NCBI GenBank assembly: GCA_963691655.1
Contig: OY829326.1
Span: 23,176,878 to 23,240,877 of the forward strand
Reading direction: 5' to 3'
DNA length: 64,000 nucleotides
Source of the DNA: Toxonevra muliebris
Taxonomy: Eukaryota > Arthropoda > Insecta > Diptera > Pallopteridae
Below the pieces are notes generated by a model. The model saw only the letters and a program-made list of their open reading frames with translations. It did not search any database and was not told the DNA's origin. The position numbers and the translations under genes were made by a program. Shown here piece by piece: positions 12,445 to 23,182 of this stretch (within the stretch, counting starts at the first letter, position 1; every line of letters begins with the position of its first letter).

Positions 12445-12945
12445 TTAACCCTTCCCTGCCCAACAAGGCAAATTTTGTTTAAAGGAATATTAAGGAATAG
12501 CATTCTTCATTCTGAACAACTTTTGTTCTATGACTTTTTCAATATCTTAATTACAAGTGTTAAAATCTGAAATTACCTAGTGGGCCATATATGGTTCATT
12601 GGGCAGTATCAAGTAAAATAGAAATGCAAAACTTTTTTATTTAATCACTTTATTGAGAAAAATAACTAAAAATTAAAATTTATACCAATTATTTAGTTTG
12701 AAATTTATATATTTATATAGGAACAATATTTTTTTTATGTGAACAACGTATTTTTTCACATAAAAATGGCAATAACTTTTGACAGCTGGCGTTTTCTAAT
12801 ACCGTTATACAGAAGCTGCATCGATACAGAAAGTTCCAATCTACGAAACCAATATTGTGGTTCGGATGTTGAACGTAAGATGGCGCCACTATTACCGTCC
12901 GAAGTGGTGGGACCATATATGGCAGAATGGGCAGGGAAGGGTTAA
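12445..12945. mobile_element. piggyBac-like MITE with TTAA duplication
   Basis: Both ends are TTAA (12445-12448 and 12942-12945). Immediately inside are perfect inverted repeats CCCTTCCCTGCCCA (12449-12462) and TGGGCAGGGAAGGG (12928-12941). TTAA targets with ends starting CCC are the hallmark of piggyBac elements. The internal roughly 480 bp has only short open frames, so this is a non-autonomous copy. A second copy of the subterminal motif (TGGGCCATATATGG with CATTGGGCAG, near 12582-12607) resembles the right end in direct orientation. It starts 12 bp after the duplicated TAA that follows the Harbinger-like MITE. Confidence 0.85.
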
Positions 12946-12949
12946 AGGC

Positions 12950-13180
12950 AAATTCCTTTACCAGAAATTGTAATCGGGGATTCCATTACAAGGTTTTTTA
13001 ATTAAAACGGAATCAATTACTTTCGGGGAATTAGACTAGAATTTAATTCCATAAAAGTAATTCCTGGAATAGAATCAATAATTTTTTCAATACCATTACC
13101 GAGGAATGGAATTAAAACTTTTAAAATTTTTATTAAGGAATTGAAAAAAATACCAATTACAATTCCTCAGCGTGGAAATG
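12950..13180. repeat. GGAATTA/TAATTCC degenerate repeat
   Basis: Repeated GGAATTxxATT, ATTCCATTAC and TAATTCC words occur in both orientations over about 230 bp right after the piggyBac-like MITE. This looks like a decayed short-unit repeat or the remnant of another foldback element. Confidence 0.4.
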
Positions 13181-14937
13181 AATTTCTTATTTAATTATTA
13201 CTACCCAGCCCAGCTAATCATACCCAAAACTATTCTCCTATTTTAAAACTTTTTTTTATTCCTTCATACTGACAGTGACAGTAAATAGTAACATCACAAT
13301 TTCCTAATTTAAAATTTATTTTATGGATCAGGAGATGCTATACCTACCAGAAATTTATTTTATGTAGAAACTTCTGCAAACTACTTAATAGCTCAAAATT
13401 CATATTTTTAGACCACCTATAGAGTGATCCAAAATATTTTAAATTTTTGATTTATTTAAGATTATGTATGTATAATCAATTGAAATTTTACAAAATACAA
13501 AATAAAAGTTTCACTCAAATTTTCAAATATGGTTTAATTCAAGCATAATAAAACACTACATCGTTTTTTTGCTCCGCTATTGAATTTTTCTCAATCCTTA
13601 AAAGGTTAAAAAATCAATTAATCTTAAAACCAAGATAAACTATTGGATATGCTTCCAAATAAATTTAATTTTGTTTATTGTTTTTACTTACTACAATATT
13701 TATACATTCATAATTTTACTAACAAATTTTCATTTTGTCTTTGTTCGAATTTACTTAATTCATATTTAATACTTATGAAAAATGTATGCAGAAACGGAAT
13801 TATAAATAATAACTAAATTAAACAGATTTGTATTGAATTGCTCGTGTTGATAAAAGTGTATAAATAATTATGAATATTAAAAAATATTTTTTAATACTGT
13901 GCACGCAATTCTTAATGAAAAACAAACAATAAAACTTCAGTTTAAAATTAAGTACTCATTGCGAATTTGTTTATGTTTTTTAATGGTTGTGGAAAATGTA
14001 TGCATTTAAAGATAAGAAATTAAATTGTAACTCTCATTTAGAAGAAAAGCTTTTATTTAATTATATAATTACAGAAATACGAATCAATAATTTATTTTAA
14101 AAAAGAATGTATATTTTTTGGATGAATTTATTTGGTAACTGGTTTATTTCTTGTTTCACATATTATGTTTAAGCATATTAGTTTCTTTTGAAAACTTACT
14201 TGATTTTTCTTTAATTTACCTATAAAATTTTAATGTTAAATTCTTATCCATGCTGCCGCTATCGTTTGTAATTGGCTCGTTTTTAATATGTCTGGCTTCG
14301 TGGAAAAAAAAATCTTTCGCAATCGATTCAAAATTCCTGAATGATTGAAAACAAATTCGCGAGTGATTAAAAATACATTCGTTTAATCGGCCATTTTATT
14401 ATTATTCGTTTTTGAACAAATAGGTTGCGAAATATCAGACTTATGCTACTCGCTGCGACATATTTTCATTCCTTTTTTATCCAATTATTTACTTTGTTCT
14501 ATGTTTGGGTCTTTCGTTCATTATAAAGTGATAAAAATTAACTTTCTCTTGCGTATTTTTCATCGAAAACTATCATATTTTAAATTTTCTTCCCTTTTAA
14601 AATATATTTCTTTGTAGCTACACACTTTTCAAAGTATTTTACTACTTATTTTATTAATTTTGTTTCAGAAATTGAAAGAAGTCAAAACTCAGTTAAAAAA
14701 AAAAGAGAAACAATTTTAAAAATCAATTAATTCCTTTTCTGCATCATCATAATGATATTGCTATCATAATGCTGATGAATAAATTATTTTGGTTATAATT
14801 AATTGTTAATTAAGATACATTTATAAAATCCAAAAACAATTTTCAAATATTTATTTTTAATATTTCTCATAAAAACATTTCAAAAAATAAAAATAAAAAC
14901 AAAAATCTACTTAACATTTGACATGAATTGAATTAAG
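13181..14937. other. AT-rich intronic DNA, no gene seen
   Basis: No coding frame and no clear repeat recognised. Long A/T stretches dominate. Confidence 0.45.
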
Positions 14938-15196
14938 GTTATCGCCTGCCGGTCACTTGGCCATTTTTGGGTGCTCCCCTGGGTGCAACACCACTAACGC
15001 CAATACCCCCAGGAGTCGCTCATCACCACCACCATCACCCCCAACCTACGCATATGGCACCAACAGCAACGCAAATTGTTCTGGCACCACGTCCAGCAGC
15101 AGCACAAAGACGGAGGTACATTGCCCTATGTCGATCAGTGATGATAATGATATTGCTGAAGATGACGAGGTTGATGATGATGATGACAAGACTTAA
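14938..15196 (+). CDS. Exon-like GC-rich island, two long open frames
   Basis: A sharply GC-richer block lies in AT-rich DNA after a possible acceptor (GAATTAAG). Two plus-strand frames stay open. One continues to a stop at 15196 and ends in an acidic tail (EDDEVDDDDDKT). The other reads YRLPVTWPFLGAPLGATPL, then a run of six His and an Ala/Pro/Gln-rich segment ending AAAQRRR at a possible donor (GAG|GTACAT, at 15116), or runs to a stop at 15227. The second frame enters in the same phase as the 1835-1876 and 7858-7878 candidates but would leave the donor in a phase that does not suit the 22681 exon. It may therefore be an alternative last exon of Rbfox1 or a chance island. I do not recognise the peptide. 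Confidence 0.35.
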
Positions 15197-15230
15197 AAGC
15201 AGAATTCAAAAATACGAAATAAATTAAAAT

Positions 15231-15328
15231 TAGGACTGAGCGATTAAACGATTAAATTTTTTATTAATCAAAAATAATCTAATTAATCTGAATTTGGTTT
15301 TCAACGCTCAACTAATCGAACAGCCCTA
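15231..15328. mobile_element. 98-bp MITE with TAGGRCTG ends
   Basis: TAGGACTGAGCGATTAAAC at the left (15231) is matched inverted at the right end by a sequence ending CGAACAGCCCTA (15328). Ends of this kind are frequent in small hAT-like elements, but no clean 8-bp duplication is seen. The interior is A/T-rich with repeated TAATC words. Confidence 0.5.
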
Positions 15329-16960
15329 ATAAAAACTTATCTTAAAATAAAAAAAGTACTCATTAATTATAATTTTTTTTAGTTTTTGCATTTACTTTTG
15401 TTTAAAGAATTTCTTCTTCCTTCAATTTGAAGACATTTCATTTCCCTTCTTCTTTTTTTTTTTTGTTTTTTTGTTTGATTGTTTTTTTTGCAAGTACATT
15501 CTAAATATTCAGTACTCATATGGTAATGTTGATAAATTTGTGGGTTGGTGATATGATTTTTTTTGTTCATGAAACATGGAAAAAGTTTTGTGCAATTGGA
15601 AATTGTTTTTATAATGCAATTCTCATTGTTAATGTATACATTATTTTTTGTTTTTTTTATCTCTTAGTTATTTAGTTTTCTTAGATTTACTTGAATTACT
15701 TCTTAGAAGCAAACCAAGAAATGAAATTCCCTACAAATCTATAAAAAGTAAAAGTATCTGTATAAGTATTTCTAGAGAGAAAAGTGTGCGAATGTGAATT
15801 TAGTTTTTAAACCAAAAAAAAAAGAAAAAAAATATATAATATATGCCCAAATATTTTTTTTTTCGATGAAATTTGAAATAATTTTAAAATAATTTGCACG
15901 TCAAAATGCGCTTGAACATTTTTTGTTTTGTTTAACATTAAATCAATAAATTTCAGGTGAAATGATTTGAACAATATATTACAAAAATAAAAATAAAAAC
16001 ATCATCGAAAAATCACGCAACAATTTCCATGCATGTACATGTGTCTGTCAATTTTAGACCCTGCTGTTTTTTTTAATGTAAATCTCACTGTATATACCTA
16101 CCTTTTATATCTAAATATATTCGTATATATTTTTTTGCCATATTTATTATTAAAATATATTTTATATTTTCATTTGGGAATATTTGCAACGACATCGACA
16201 ATGCAATAAAATCAGAATCGACAGCATTTAATAATTATAGCAACCGCATTTTATGCACCAATATCTTTCGAAAATAATTGAAAATAATTTGTATGTACTT
16301 TTAAACAATTATGTTTTATTTTCATTTTGATTTATTTTTTATTTTTTAAAGCCACCAAATTTCAACAATTTTCCATTCATTTTATTAGTACGTAGATAAT
16401 AATTAAAATAAAATTATTATTTAAATTTTTTGTTTGTTTAATTTGTGCTCATATGATGTATTTGGTACACGTATTTCTACTACACAATTCCAAAGAATTC
16501 TAATTGATTAATGAAATTTTTAAATTGGTTCGTGTCCACAATTATTTTATGTGGTTTATGCCATTTGTTGTTGTTACGCAATTCGTTATACTATTTTAAG
16601 TACATTAGTAATTATGCATAGAGTGTACTACAAAAATTTAAAATAATCAAATTAATTACAAATATGGATTAGTTTTAATAAATAATTCAGTTTTGTTTAT
16701 TCAATTACCATTTTTTTTTTTTTTTAACAATAGCCAAAAAAACAAGCCAATTGTTGATTTTTAGTATTTCGTAAATTAAATTTATTTTCTTGTATTGTAT
16801 TGATCAGAACAACCAAAACAAGCATTCTTAAATTCTTAGTTAAAGTGTGAATTTTTCATGAAGACACCAAAATATTTTAAACAAAATGTTTTTCGATTTT
16901 CAGAAGAACAAAAATTGTTGTAATCTTCTCGGTACAGTAAAACTGGATTACCTACTAAAA
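15329..16960. other. AT-rich intronic DNA, no gene seen
   Basis: Poly-T, poly-A and TA-rich tracts; no coding frame and no recognisable element. One TGCATG-type site occurs near 16030. Confidence 0.45.
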
Positions 16961-16961
16961 G

Positions 16962-17262
16962 GTTAGGCTAGGTGGCTGTCGAGAGACACACTTAGACCAG
17001 AACAGCCCGTTGTGATACCACATAGTTGGACCTACAGTTTAACGCCCATTCCGAACGGCGGTGTGGCAATTCGTTATCGGCTTGGTGGTTTTGCCATTAC
17101 CAACCAAAGTATTTACTTGTACACTTTCTTATAATTCTCATACACTTTATATTGATAGTGATATCGAAGAAGGTTATGAAAATTAACCACCAGACGAAGA
17201 CGGGAATCGAACCGAACCTCCCGGATGAAAATCTAGTGCACTATCCACTAGACTATTGAGGT
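16962..17262 (-). repeat. tRNA-derived SINE (tRNA-Glu-like head)
   Basis: Read on the minus strand, the right end holds a tRNA-like head with an A box (TAGTCTAGTGGATAGT) and a perfect B box (GGTTCGATTCC). The middle has a TTC in anticodon position (GATTTTCATCC), as in tRNA-Glu. The acceptor stem does not pair, so it is not a functional tRNA. A non-tRNA body of about 200 bp follows toward the left, ending in GGTTAGGCTAGGTGG. This is the layout of a tRNA-derived SINE. Confidence 0.7.
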
Positions 17263-17337
17263 CGTACTAAAAACAGTTGTTCAAATTTTTGACAGCAATC
17301 CTCAAATGATAATGGTACTAATACTAATAAAGAGACA

Positions 17338-18402
17338 CCAGCAGTGTTTCCAGAAACTTCACTTCAAAAATCGCTATTTTCAGAAAAAAATCGTCATCAG
17401 AGAAAAACTCCAAAATCTACATGTCGTTGCTCCCTGAATTCAACATCTAATTGGTGAAATAAATTTCGGTCCCCAAATTTTGAAGATGTGACATCAAACT
17501 TTGTAATGAATTGACTTCTTTTGAAACACACTTTAAAATTTCATGTAAATTTTGACAAGTTTACAAGGCTTTGCACGTTTTAATGAAGGCCCTTATTAAA
17601 TTTTCTTTAGCAAACATGCCATCGTAAATATATTTTCTTCCCAAAAATCTCTGAAATCAATGCATGGAAAGCATAATCAAAATTGTATCACTGGAAATCA
17701 AATTCAACGCTGTTATATCTAGTCTTTATTCCTTCAAAAGATGTACCAGTTCCTGACGAGAAAAGCTTAATAGGTAATGTTTACATTATCTTGTTGTAGA
17801 TGCAATGTGTATTGAAATGTGTTCGTAATGATGAAGAAAGCTTTTTTTAATGATCATCACCAAGCCTTGACTTGTCATCAAATGGTAATGCAAAAGAAGA
17901 TTAAGGTTGATTGTTTTAGAGCACACTTCTCACAGAATCGACGAATAAAGACAATTGGTAAATAAACTTAGTCTAGATCGGTGTAGAAATCTTATTTTCA
18001 CTATTGATAACCAATTCACTGAAACTTACTTTTGTCACATCATCTTATCACTTAGTAGTATTGAGTTTAAAAAATAGTCAGAACCACATTTTCTTTCTCT
18101 ATAATATAAGTAGTTGCTATTTCAACAGCTTTCTGTGCAGCTTTTTACTAGGGTAAAAATAAATTTAAACCTGTCTATTATTTAGCAGATTTTTGGGGCT
18201 AAAGTTTTTTTTGGTGTATTAAAAGACATTTTTGTGATATACTATATGTATAAAAATGGCAGAAGAGATTTAAACACAAAAAAGTTTTTATGTAGTTGTG
18301 GTTGATCTAAAAAATCGTAATTTTTCAACACAAATCGTCAAATCGTCATTGGGTAAAAAAATCGTCAAAATGACGTTAAAATCATCGTTCTGGCAACGCT
18401 GG
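17338..18402. mobile_element. Possible hAT-like non-autonomous element, 1.06 kb
   Basis: The left end CCAGCAGTGTTTCCAGAA and the inverted right end (reading CCAGCGTTGCCAGAACG inward) are similar with one or two gaps. Multiple AAATCGTCA words lie just inside both ends. No transposase frame survives and target duplications are unclear. Confidence 0.45.
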
Positions 18403-18544
18403 ACATCAGGTTTCCATATTTAACATTCGTCAACAACTACAAAAGAAAAGGTTGACAAAAAATAAAATCTTATGGGCAACTGAAAATTTTGATTTAAAAT
18501 GTGATGGACTAGTCAGAATAACCTGAGGGTAATTGAATTAAAAA

Positions 18545-18800
18545 CGCCTGCTTAGTTTGTTAGTTAGTTGGTTACGGTGGCTGATGCACAGCAACGTACG
18601 GTCGGTCACAATTAGCGCTATGGCGCTGTTTTGAAACCACTTCCTGGTCAAACACTGAAGTAATGTAGGTCCATATTAAACCCGCCTCATAAAGTCTGGT
18701 TATCCTAACAGATTCGTCAGGTTAACTGCCGAGCTCTAAGATAGGTTATCGAAAAAATACCTCTCCGTGAACCTGTGTCTTGCCCTTGCCTACGCTGGGC
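18545..18800. repeat. Dispersed repeat, first copy
   Basis: A GC-richer block starting TTAGTTAGTTGGTTACGGTG then GCTGATGCACAG. Related sequence occurs inverted at 33360-33420 (GATCAGCCACCTTAACC, then CCAACCAACC) and near 34223 (GTGTTTGACCAG, matching CTGGTCAAACAC near 18648). It is probably an old SINE or similar family; no coding frame. Confidence 0.5.
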
Positions 18801-19037
18801 ATTAACAAAGAAAATGGGTGAGTGTTTCTTTTTCCCCAAGTTTCTACAACTTCTACAAGGTTTTCGCTATTACAAAAGCCATGATACAAGGAAGCAAGTC
18901 CTGGCCATTAAAATAATTAAGAAAATCTTAAAAAAAAATTGAACGATTAATCAAAAAAATTTGCCGAAATCTTCGTATAGAAACTGACCTATCGATGTGA
19001 AATCATTTTTAAAAATTAAGGTTATTTGACGCCATAT

Positions 19038-19517
19038 TCATTTTATAAACCTCTCCAAAATTTTCATTTCATTCTGCATCGCCTGCAATAACCCAGACGC
19101 TTTTATCAGAAACACTGTATATACGTCGATGATCAGATTTTCAATGTTTTCTCTTAGTATGTAATGTCCGGGGGTATAAGATGTCGAAATTGCTAATTCA
19201 TCCTGCTTAGGCTGATTGAGCATGCTGTATGCGGTAGCGATTTCACAAGCGTAACTTTGATAGTTTTTGTAGGTTATAGCTGTTTTGATTCAGGCTTAGA
19301 TATTATAATGGTTTAAAGTCTCTTCCAATCTGCTGTTTGATATTGTAAGCTCTGCATTTTGAGCATGTACTCTAAACTGCCGAATCTTCGCATCGAAATT
19401 TAAAAGACCACAAAATTTAGACAAAATAAGTAAGGCATGTATACGAAAAATGCTGGTCGACATTAACTTGTTATAAAAATTATATTTTTTAAACAAAAAC
19501 AGAAATTTACACATCAA
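19038..19517 (-). pseudogene. Unrecognised decayed coding region
   Basis: Two open segments in the same frame, 19517-19296 and 19262-19038, are separated only by two stop codons and together give about 150 residues of ordinary, non-repetitive composition (for example AQNAELTISNSRLEETLNHY and NYQSYACEIATAYSMLNQP). This suggests a former protein, but I do not recognise the family. It lies just downstream, on the same strand, of a dead transposase, so it may be transposon cargo, an inserted gene copy, or chance. Confidence 0.3.
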
Positions 19518-19574
19518 TTGAAAGGTTATAATAGTAACTTTAAGAAAAATAAAAACTTTATTTATTTGGTTGGT

Positions 19575-20546
19575 GCGTATGCGAAAGATCGCAACTTTGA
19601 CTTAACTCCAGCCATTAAACGTTGCACATCACTTCGGGACATTTGAGATGACACAGTAGTCCACTTTTTCTGCAGCTGTTACTCATTTCTGACCACTTGC
19701 TTCGTTTTTAGCAATTTTCTTTTCATTATAGCCCAATATTTTTTTATCAGCCGAAGTTCTGGGAAATTTGGCATCTTTTGGAACAATTTGTACCCCTTTC
19801 TCTTTATACCACGTCATTGCTGTTTTGCCGTAATGGCAAGTTGCTAAATCTAGCCAGAAGAGGACAGGAGCCTTGTGAAGACGTACTATTGGCAGTAGAC
19901 GTTTTTGTAAGCATTCTTCTACGTAAATTTTTTGGTTGATGGTACCAGTAGTGACAAAAACTGCACTCTTTATGCCGCATTGGCAAATTGCTTGCCAAAC
20001 CAGATATTTCTTCGCAAGCTTGTCCACTTTCTTTAGCTTAAATTTAGGCGCAAATCACTTCTCTTTTTTGAAGTGGAAAATAGTTGACCAGGAAGCTGAT
20101 TAAAGTCTGCTTTGACATACGTTTCGTCGTCCATGATCATGCAATCAAAATTATGTACAATTTTGTCGCACAGCTTTTGTGTGCGAGTTTTTGCTGTTGC
20201 GTTTTTTTGTCATTCCGGTTCGGGGCTAGCAGAACTTTATACGTCTTAAGTCCTTTTACTCTGCGTACTTTTTGAACATATCCGGGTGACATATGGACTT
20301 TTTTAGCAACATCTCTGATGAAAAAGCCTGGATTTCTTTGAAACAAGTTTTTCACTTTCTTTGCTTTTTCTTCCCCTTCTTTCGCCACTTCCAGTTTTCC
20401 TTTCGGTAGTTAGTCGTTCACTAAAGTTACTGTATTGTAGATTTTGCAATTTTTACACTTTTGGCAATGTCTTTATGTGACATATGTGGAAAACCTTGAT
20501 TTTTGCGCACAATTATTTCGTGCGTGCTCGATTCCGATGAACTCAT
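19575..20546 (-). pseudogene. Tc1/mariner-type transposase, DD37E group, dead copy
   Basis: Read on the minus strand from ATG at 20546: an N-terminal HTH start (MSSSESSTHEIIVRKNQGF), a second DNA-binding part (RDVAKKVHMSPGYVQKVRR), the first catalytic Asp in MDDETYVK (near 20115-20137), KKYLVWQAICQCGIKSA, and the second Asp in FWLDLATCHYG. The region of the third acidic residue is disrupted by a frameshift near 19755-19770, after which an EKYWAI-type sequence and a C-terminal tail are readable in another frame down to about 19575. By family knowledge the spacing fits the DD37E branch. Several frame breaks make it inactive. Inverted ends were not located. Confidence 0.8.
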
Positions 20547-22671
20547 TTTGAGTAATGTAAAAAAATCTGAAAAAAGTAATAATGATGCAGAAATGTAAAA
20601 CGGAAAATTTTCCACGAACTAATAAGAGTAACATTTGCTGTAACTGTCATATTTGAATTAATACAACATGTTTACTGCGGCCAGTTTTTTTCGTATACAT
20701 ACCTTAATATGTGTCAGGTAGATTAATAATACTTAGCCACTATTTTAATTAAACCCAGACCGATTTCTAATAAAATTTACCCCTTTATCTATCAGAACAG
20801 GGGGAACCTGCCACTTTTGAATCATCTAAAAATATATATGTTTTCCGAATTTGATTTGGAATTTCAACAAGGTCTTTAAGTTTTTTAGGTCGCTTAATAA
20901 TTACTAATTTGAATGGTTAGTCTTAGAATTAGTTTAAGATTAAATTTAAAAAATCGAATCTATTATCATATTCACATTCAGGGACCTTAAAACCCTTATT
21001 TGACGCAGTAAAAGATTTTTTAAACATTTTTTTTTTGGTACGAAAAGTTAATTTTCCGCAGACTACGCAGATGTGAAATATCTTTTCTGGGTTTTGAATG
21101 AGACCGAATTCTTCACCCATAGATTCGGAGTATTTGGTTCTTAAGCTTCATATTTCTTCATCAAGTCCGTCTTGAATTTTCCATGCTACTTTTTTTCTGC
21201 ACAGATAAATAAATAAATAGAATTTAGAAAATTTATTCGTCTACATTTGTAGATCGTTTTTAAAAGGTTAAACGTCTTCCTACTTTCTCTTTTCCTCTTT
21301 CTAGATCGCCACTGTAATAGATAATATCTACATAGTTGGGTTCATAACAGATTGAAAGACTGAGTCATCGACTTAATTGATAACTCTGTTCCCCTGTAAA
21401 CTAATCAAGTTCATATCGATGAGTCCCAGAAAGTACATTCCAAATCCATTTTCAGCAATTTTGAAATTAAGATATGAATTTTTTATTTGAAATATCGGTT
21501 TTACACTTTGAAAAGCAATATATTTTATTCAACTTTTGGAATTTCTAAATATAAATCGGCTTAGAATTCTGTTGCATGGACTCATCGATATGTATTTTGG
21601 TATCTTGAATATTTATTTTATAAAATTTTATAATCCATGTTGTTTTAAGATTTGTGTCAAACAAAGCACTTTGAATATTGAATAATGAAATATTTTCATA
21701 TGCTTATAATTTATTGTATGTAGAATGGATATGAATAATTATTTAAACAAAACAAAAAAGGTAATGGTTTGCTACAATTTCACGTTTTGAATAACTCATA
21801 ATTATTGGAATTTATTATACCTGAAAACTCTACGAAATTTATGGGGAAATAAAAGCATTATTGATATTTGAATTGAATTGAAATGAAATGTTTTTCTTAA
21901 ATTTAATTCCTTTTGTTGCATATGAAATTTCTTCAAGTGGTAATTTTGTTTTGAGCATCCTTTTAAATAAATTTTAAACGTATATGGATTTTAAGTAGTT
22001 CTTTTATATATTTATGATAATATAATATAAATCTACATACAAGTTCTTATATTGAATATATTTAAGTAATTTATAAATTATTATGTATTTGTCGTCATAT
22101 GTACATATAAATACTTGAATATATATTTTTAAATGAATACATATATTAGATTTATTTTTCCAAAAAAAAAAAAAATATAAAATGAAACTAACCGCATGCG
22201 TTTTATGTTCTTTTCTTTTACTTTTTTCTTCTTTTTGCAACTCACACACACACACAAAACAAACACCAACAAACAAACAAATACATACAATCACACATAT
22301 GTTCCCAACCAACAACCGATCAACGAACAACAAACCAATCCACCAACAATTATCAAATTATACACGTGACACACACACTCACATGACAAAATTTGTTTTT
22401 ATGATTACGCGCGCCATTTTGTTTTTGGACAAAACTTCACATACACACTTACGCATACAATTAAACAAACACACACACACATAAATGTACGTACACATAC
22501 ATATCGAAATCCACATAATTTGATGTTGAAATTCGAATACGAAAATTGGTTAATTGCGCCGCGCTCCCCTTGGTCCGGTCCTGCCATGCCATGCCCCCCG
22601 AATCAATCAATCAATGAATCAATAAAACAACCACTACTACCACCCTCAAAAAATAATAAATAAAAATGTAG
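20547..22671. other. Intronic DNA upstream of the first certain Rbfox1 exon
   Basis: AT-rich. The frame at 20929-21120 (minus) contains CVVCGKLTFRTKKK but has stops all around it and is not convincing. CA-rich tracts at 22240-22500 give spurious frames. Two tandem acceptor candidates occur at the end (TGTAG at 22667-22671 and again at 22676-22680). Confidence 0.5.
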
Positions 22672-22680
22672 CAACTGTAG

Positions 22681-23182
22681 CCGCCGCTGCTGCTATGCGT
22701 GGAGTCGCCATACAACGTGGACATATGGGCGTAGTGGGTGCACCCTTTAATCCGGCGCTTGCAGCTGCTGCTGCAGTCGCACAACAGCAGCAGCGTCAAG
22801 CTGCCGCCGTGGCAGCTGCACAACACCATCATCATCAACAGCAACAGCATCAACATCATCAGCAGCAATTGGGCTTACAACAAGCGCTGCAACAGATACA
22901 GCCATCGTCGGCAGCCAATGCAGCCGCCGCCGCCGCTGCTGCCGCCGCAATGCAATCAAGTGCGCAGCAGCAACTGCAAACGCTCACACAATCAGCAGCA
23001 AACTCTGCCGCTGCAGCACAATCGGCACAAGCAAACGCTGCCGCTGGTGCTGCCGCCTACGCGCAGCGTATGCAATCGGCGCCATCGTCAGCTGCTGCTG
23101 CATCGATGGCATCGCAAATGGCGGCCGCTAATGCAGCAGCAGCTGCCAATGCGGCCGGTAACGCTTTGCATGGATTTGCACC
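22681..23182 (+). CDS. Rbfox1: Rbfox1 C-terminal region exon, Ala/Gln/His-rich
   Basis: First certain exon of the Fox-1 family splicing regulator (A2bp1 in Drosophila). It reads MRGVAIQRGHMGVVGAPFNP followed by long Ala, Gln and His runs and ends GNALHGFAP. The exon starts in phase 1 after a TGTAG acceptor (an alternative acceptor lies 9 nt upstream, also in frame) and ends CACC|GTAAGT in phase 2, joining cleanly to the exon at 27652. The Ala/Gln tracts are of the low-complexity kind that fly Rbfox1 is known for. No RRM is present here; it must lie upstream of the window. The internal GCATG at about 23167 is a potential site for the protein itself. Confidence 0.88.

Noticed and set aside
12713..12945. 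Short frames on both strands
   Set aside because: They lie inside the piggyBac-like MITE and overlap its inverted end; not genes.
17190..17262. tRNA-Glu gene
   Set aside because: A and B boxes are good but the acceptor stem does not pair and there is a SINE-like body; called a SINE instead.
20929..21120. Minus-strand frame with CVVCG, possible zinc-finger protein
   Set aside because: A single CxxC, stops immediately upstream in the same frame, no acceptor.
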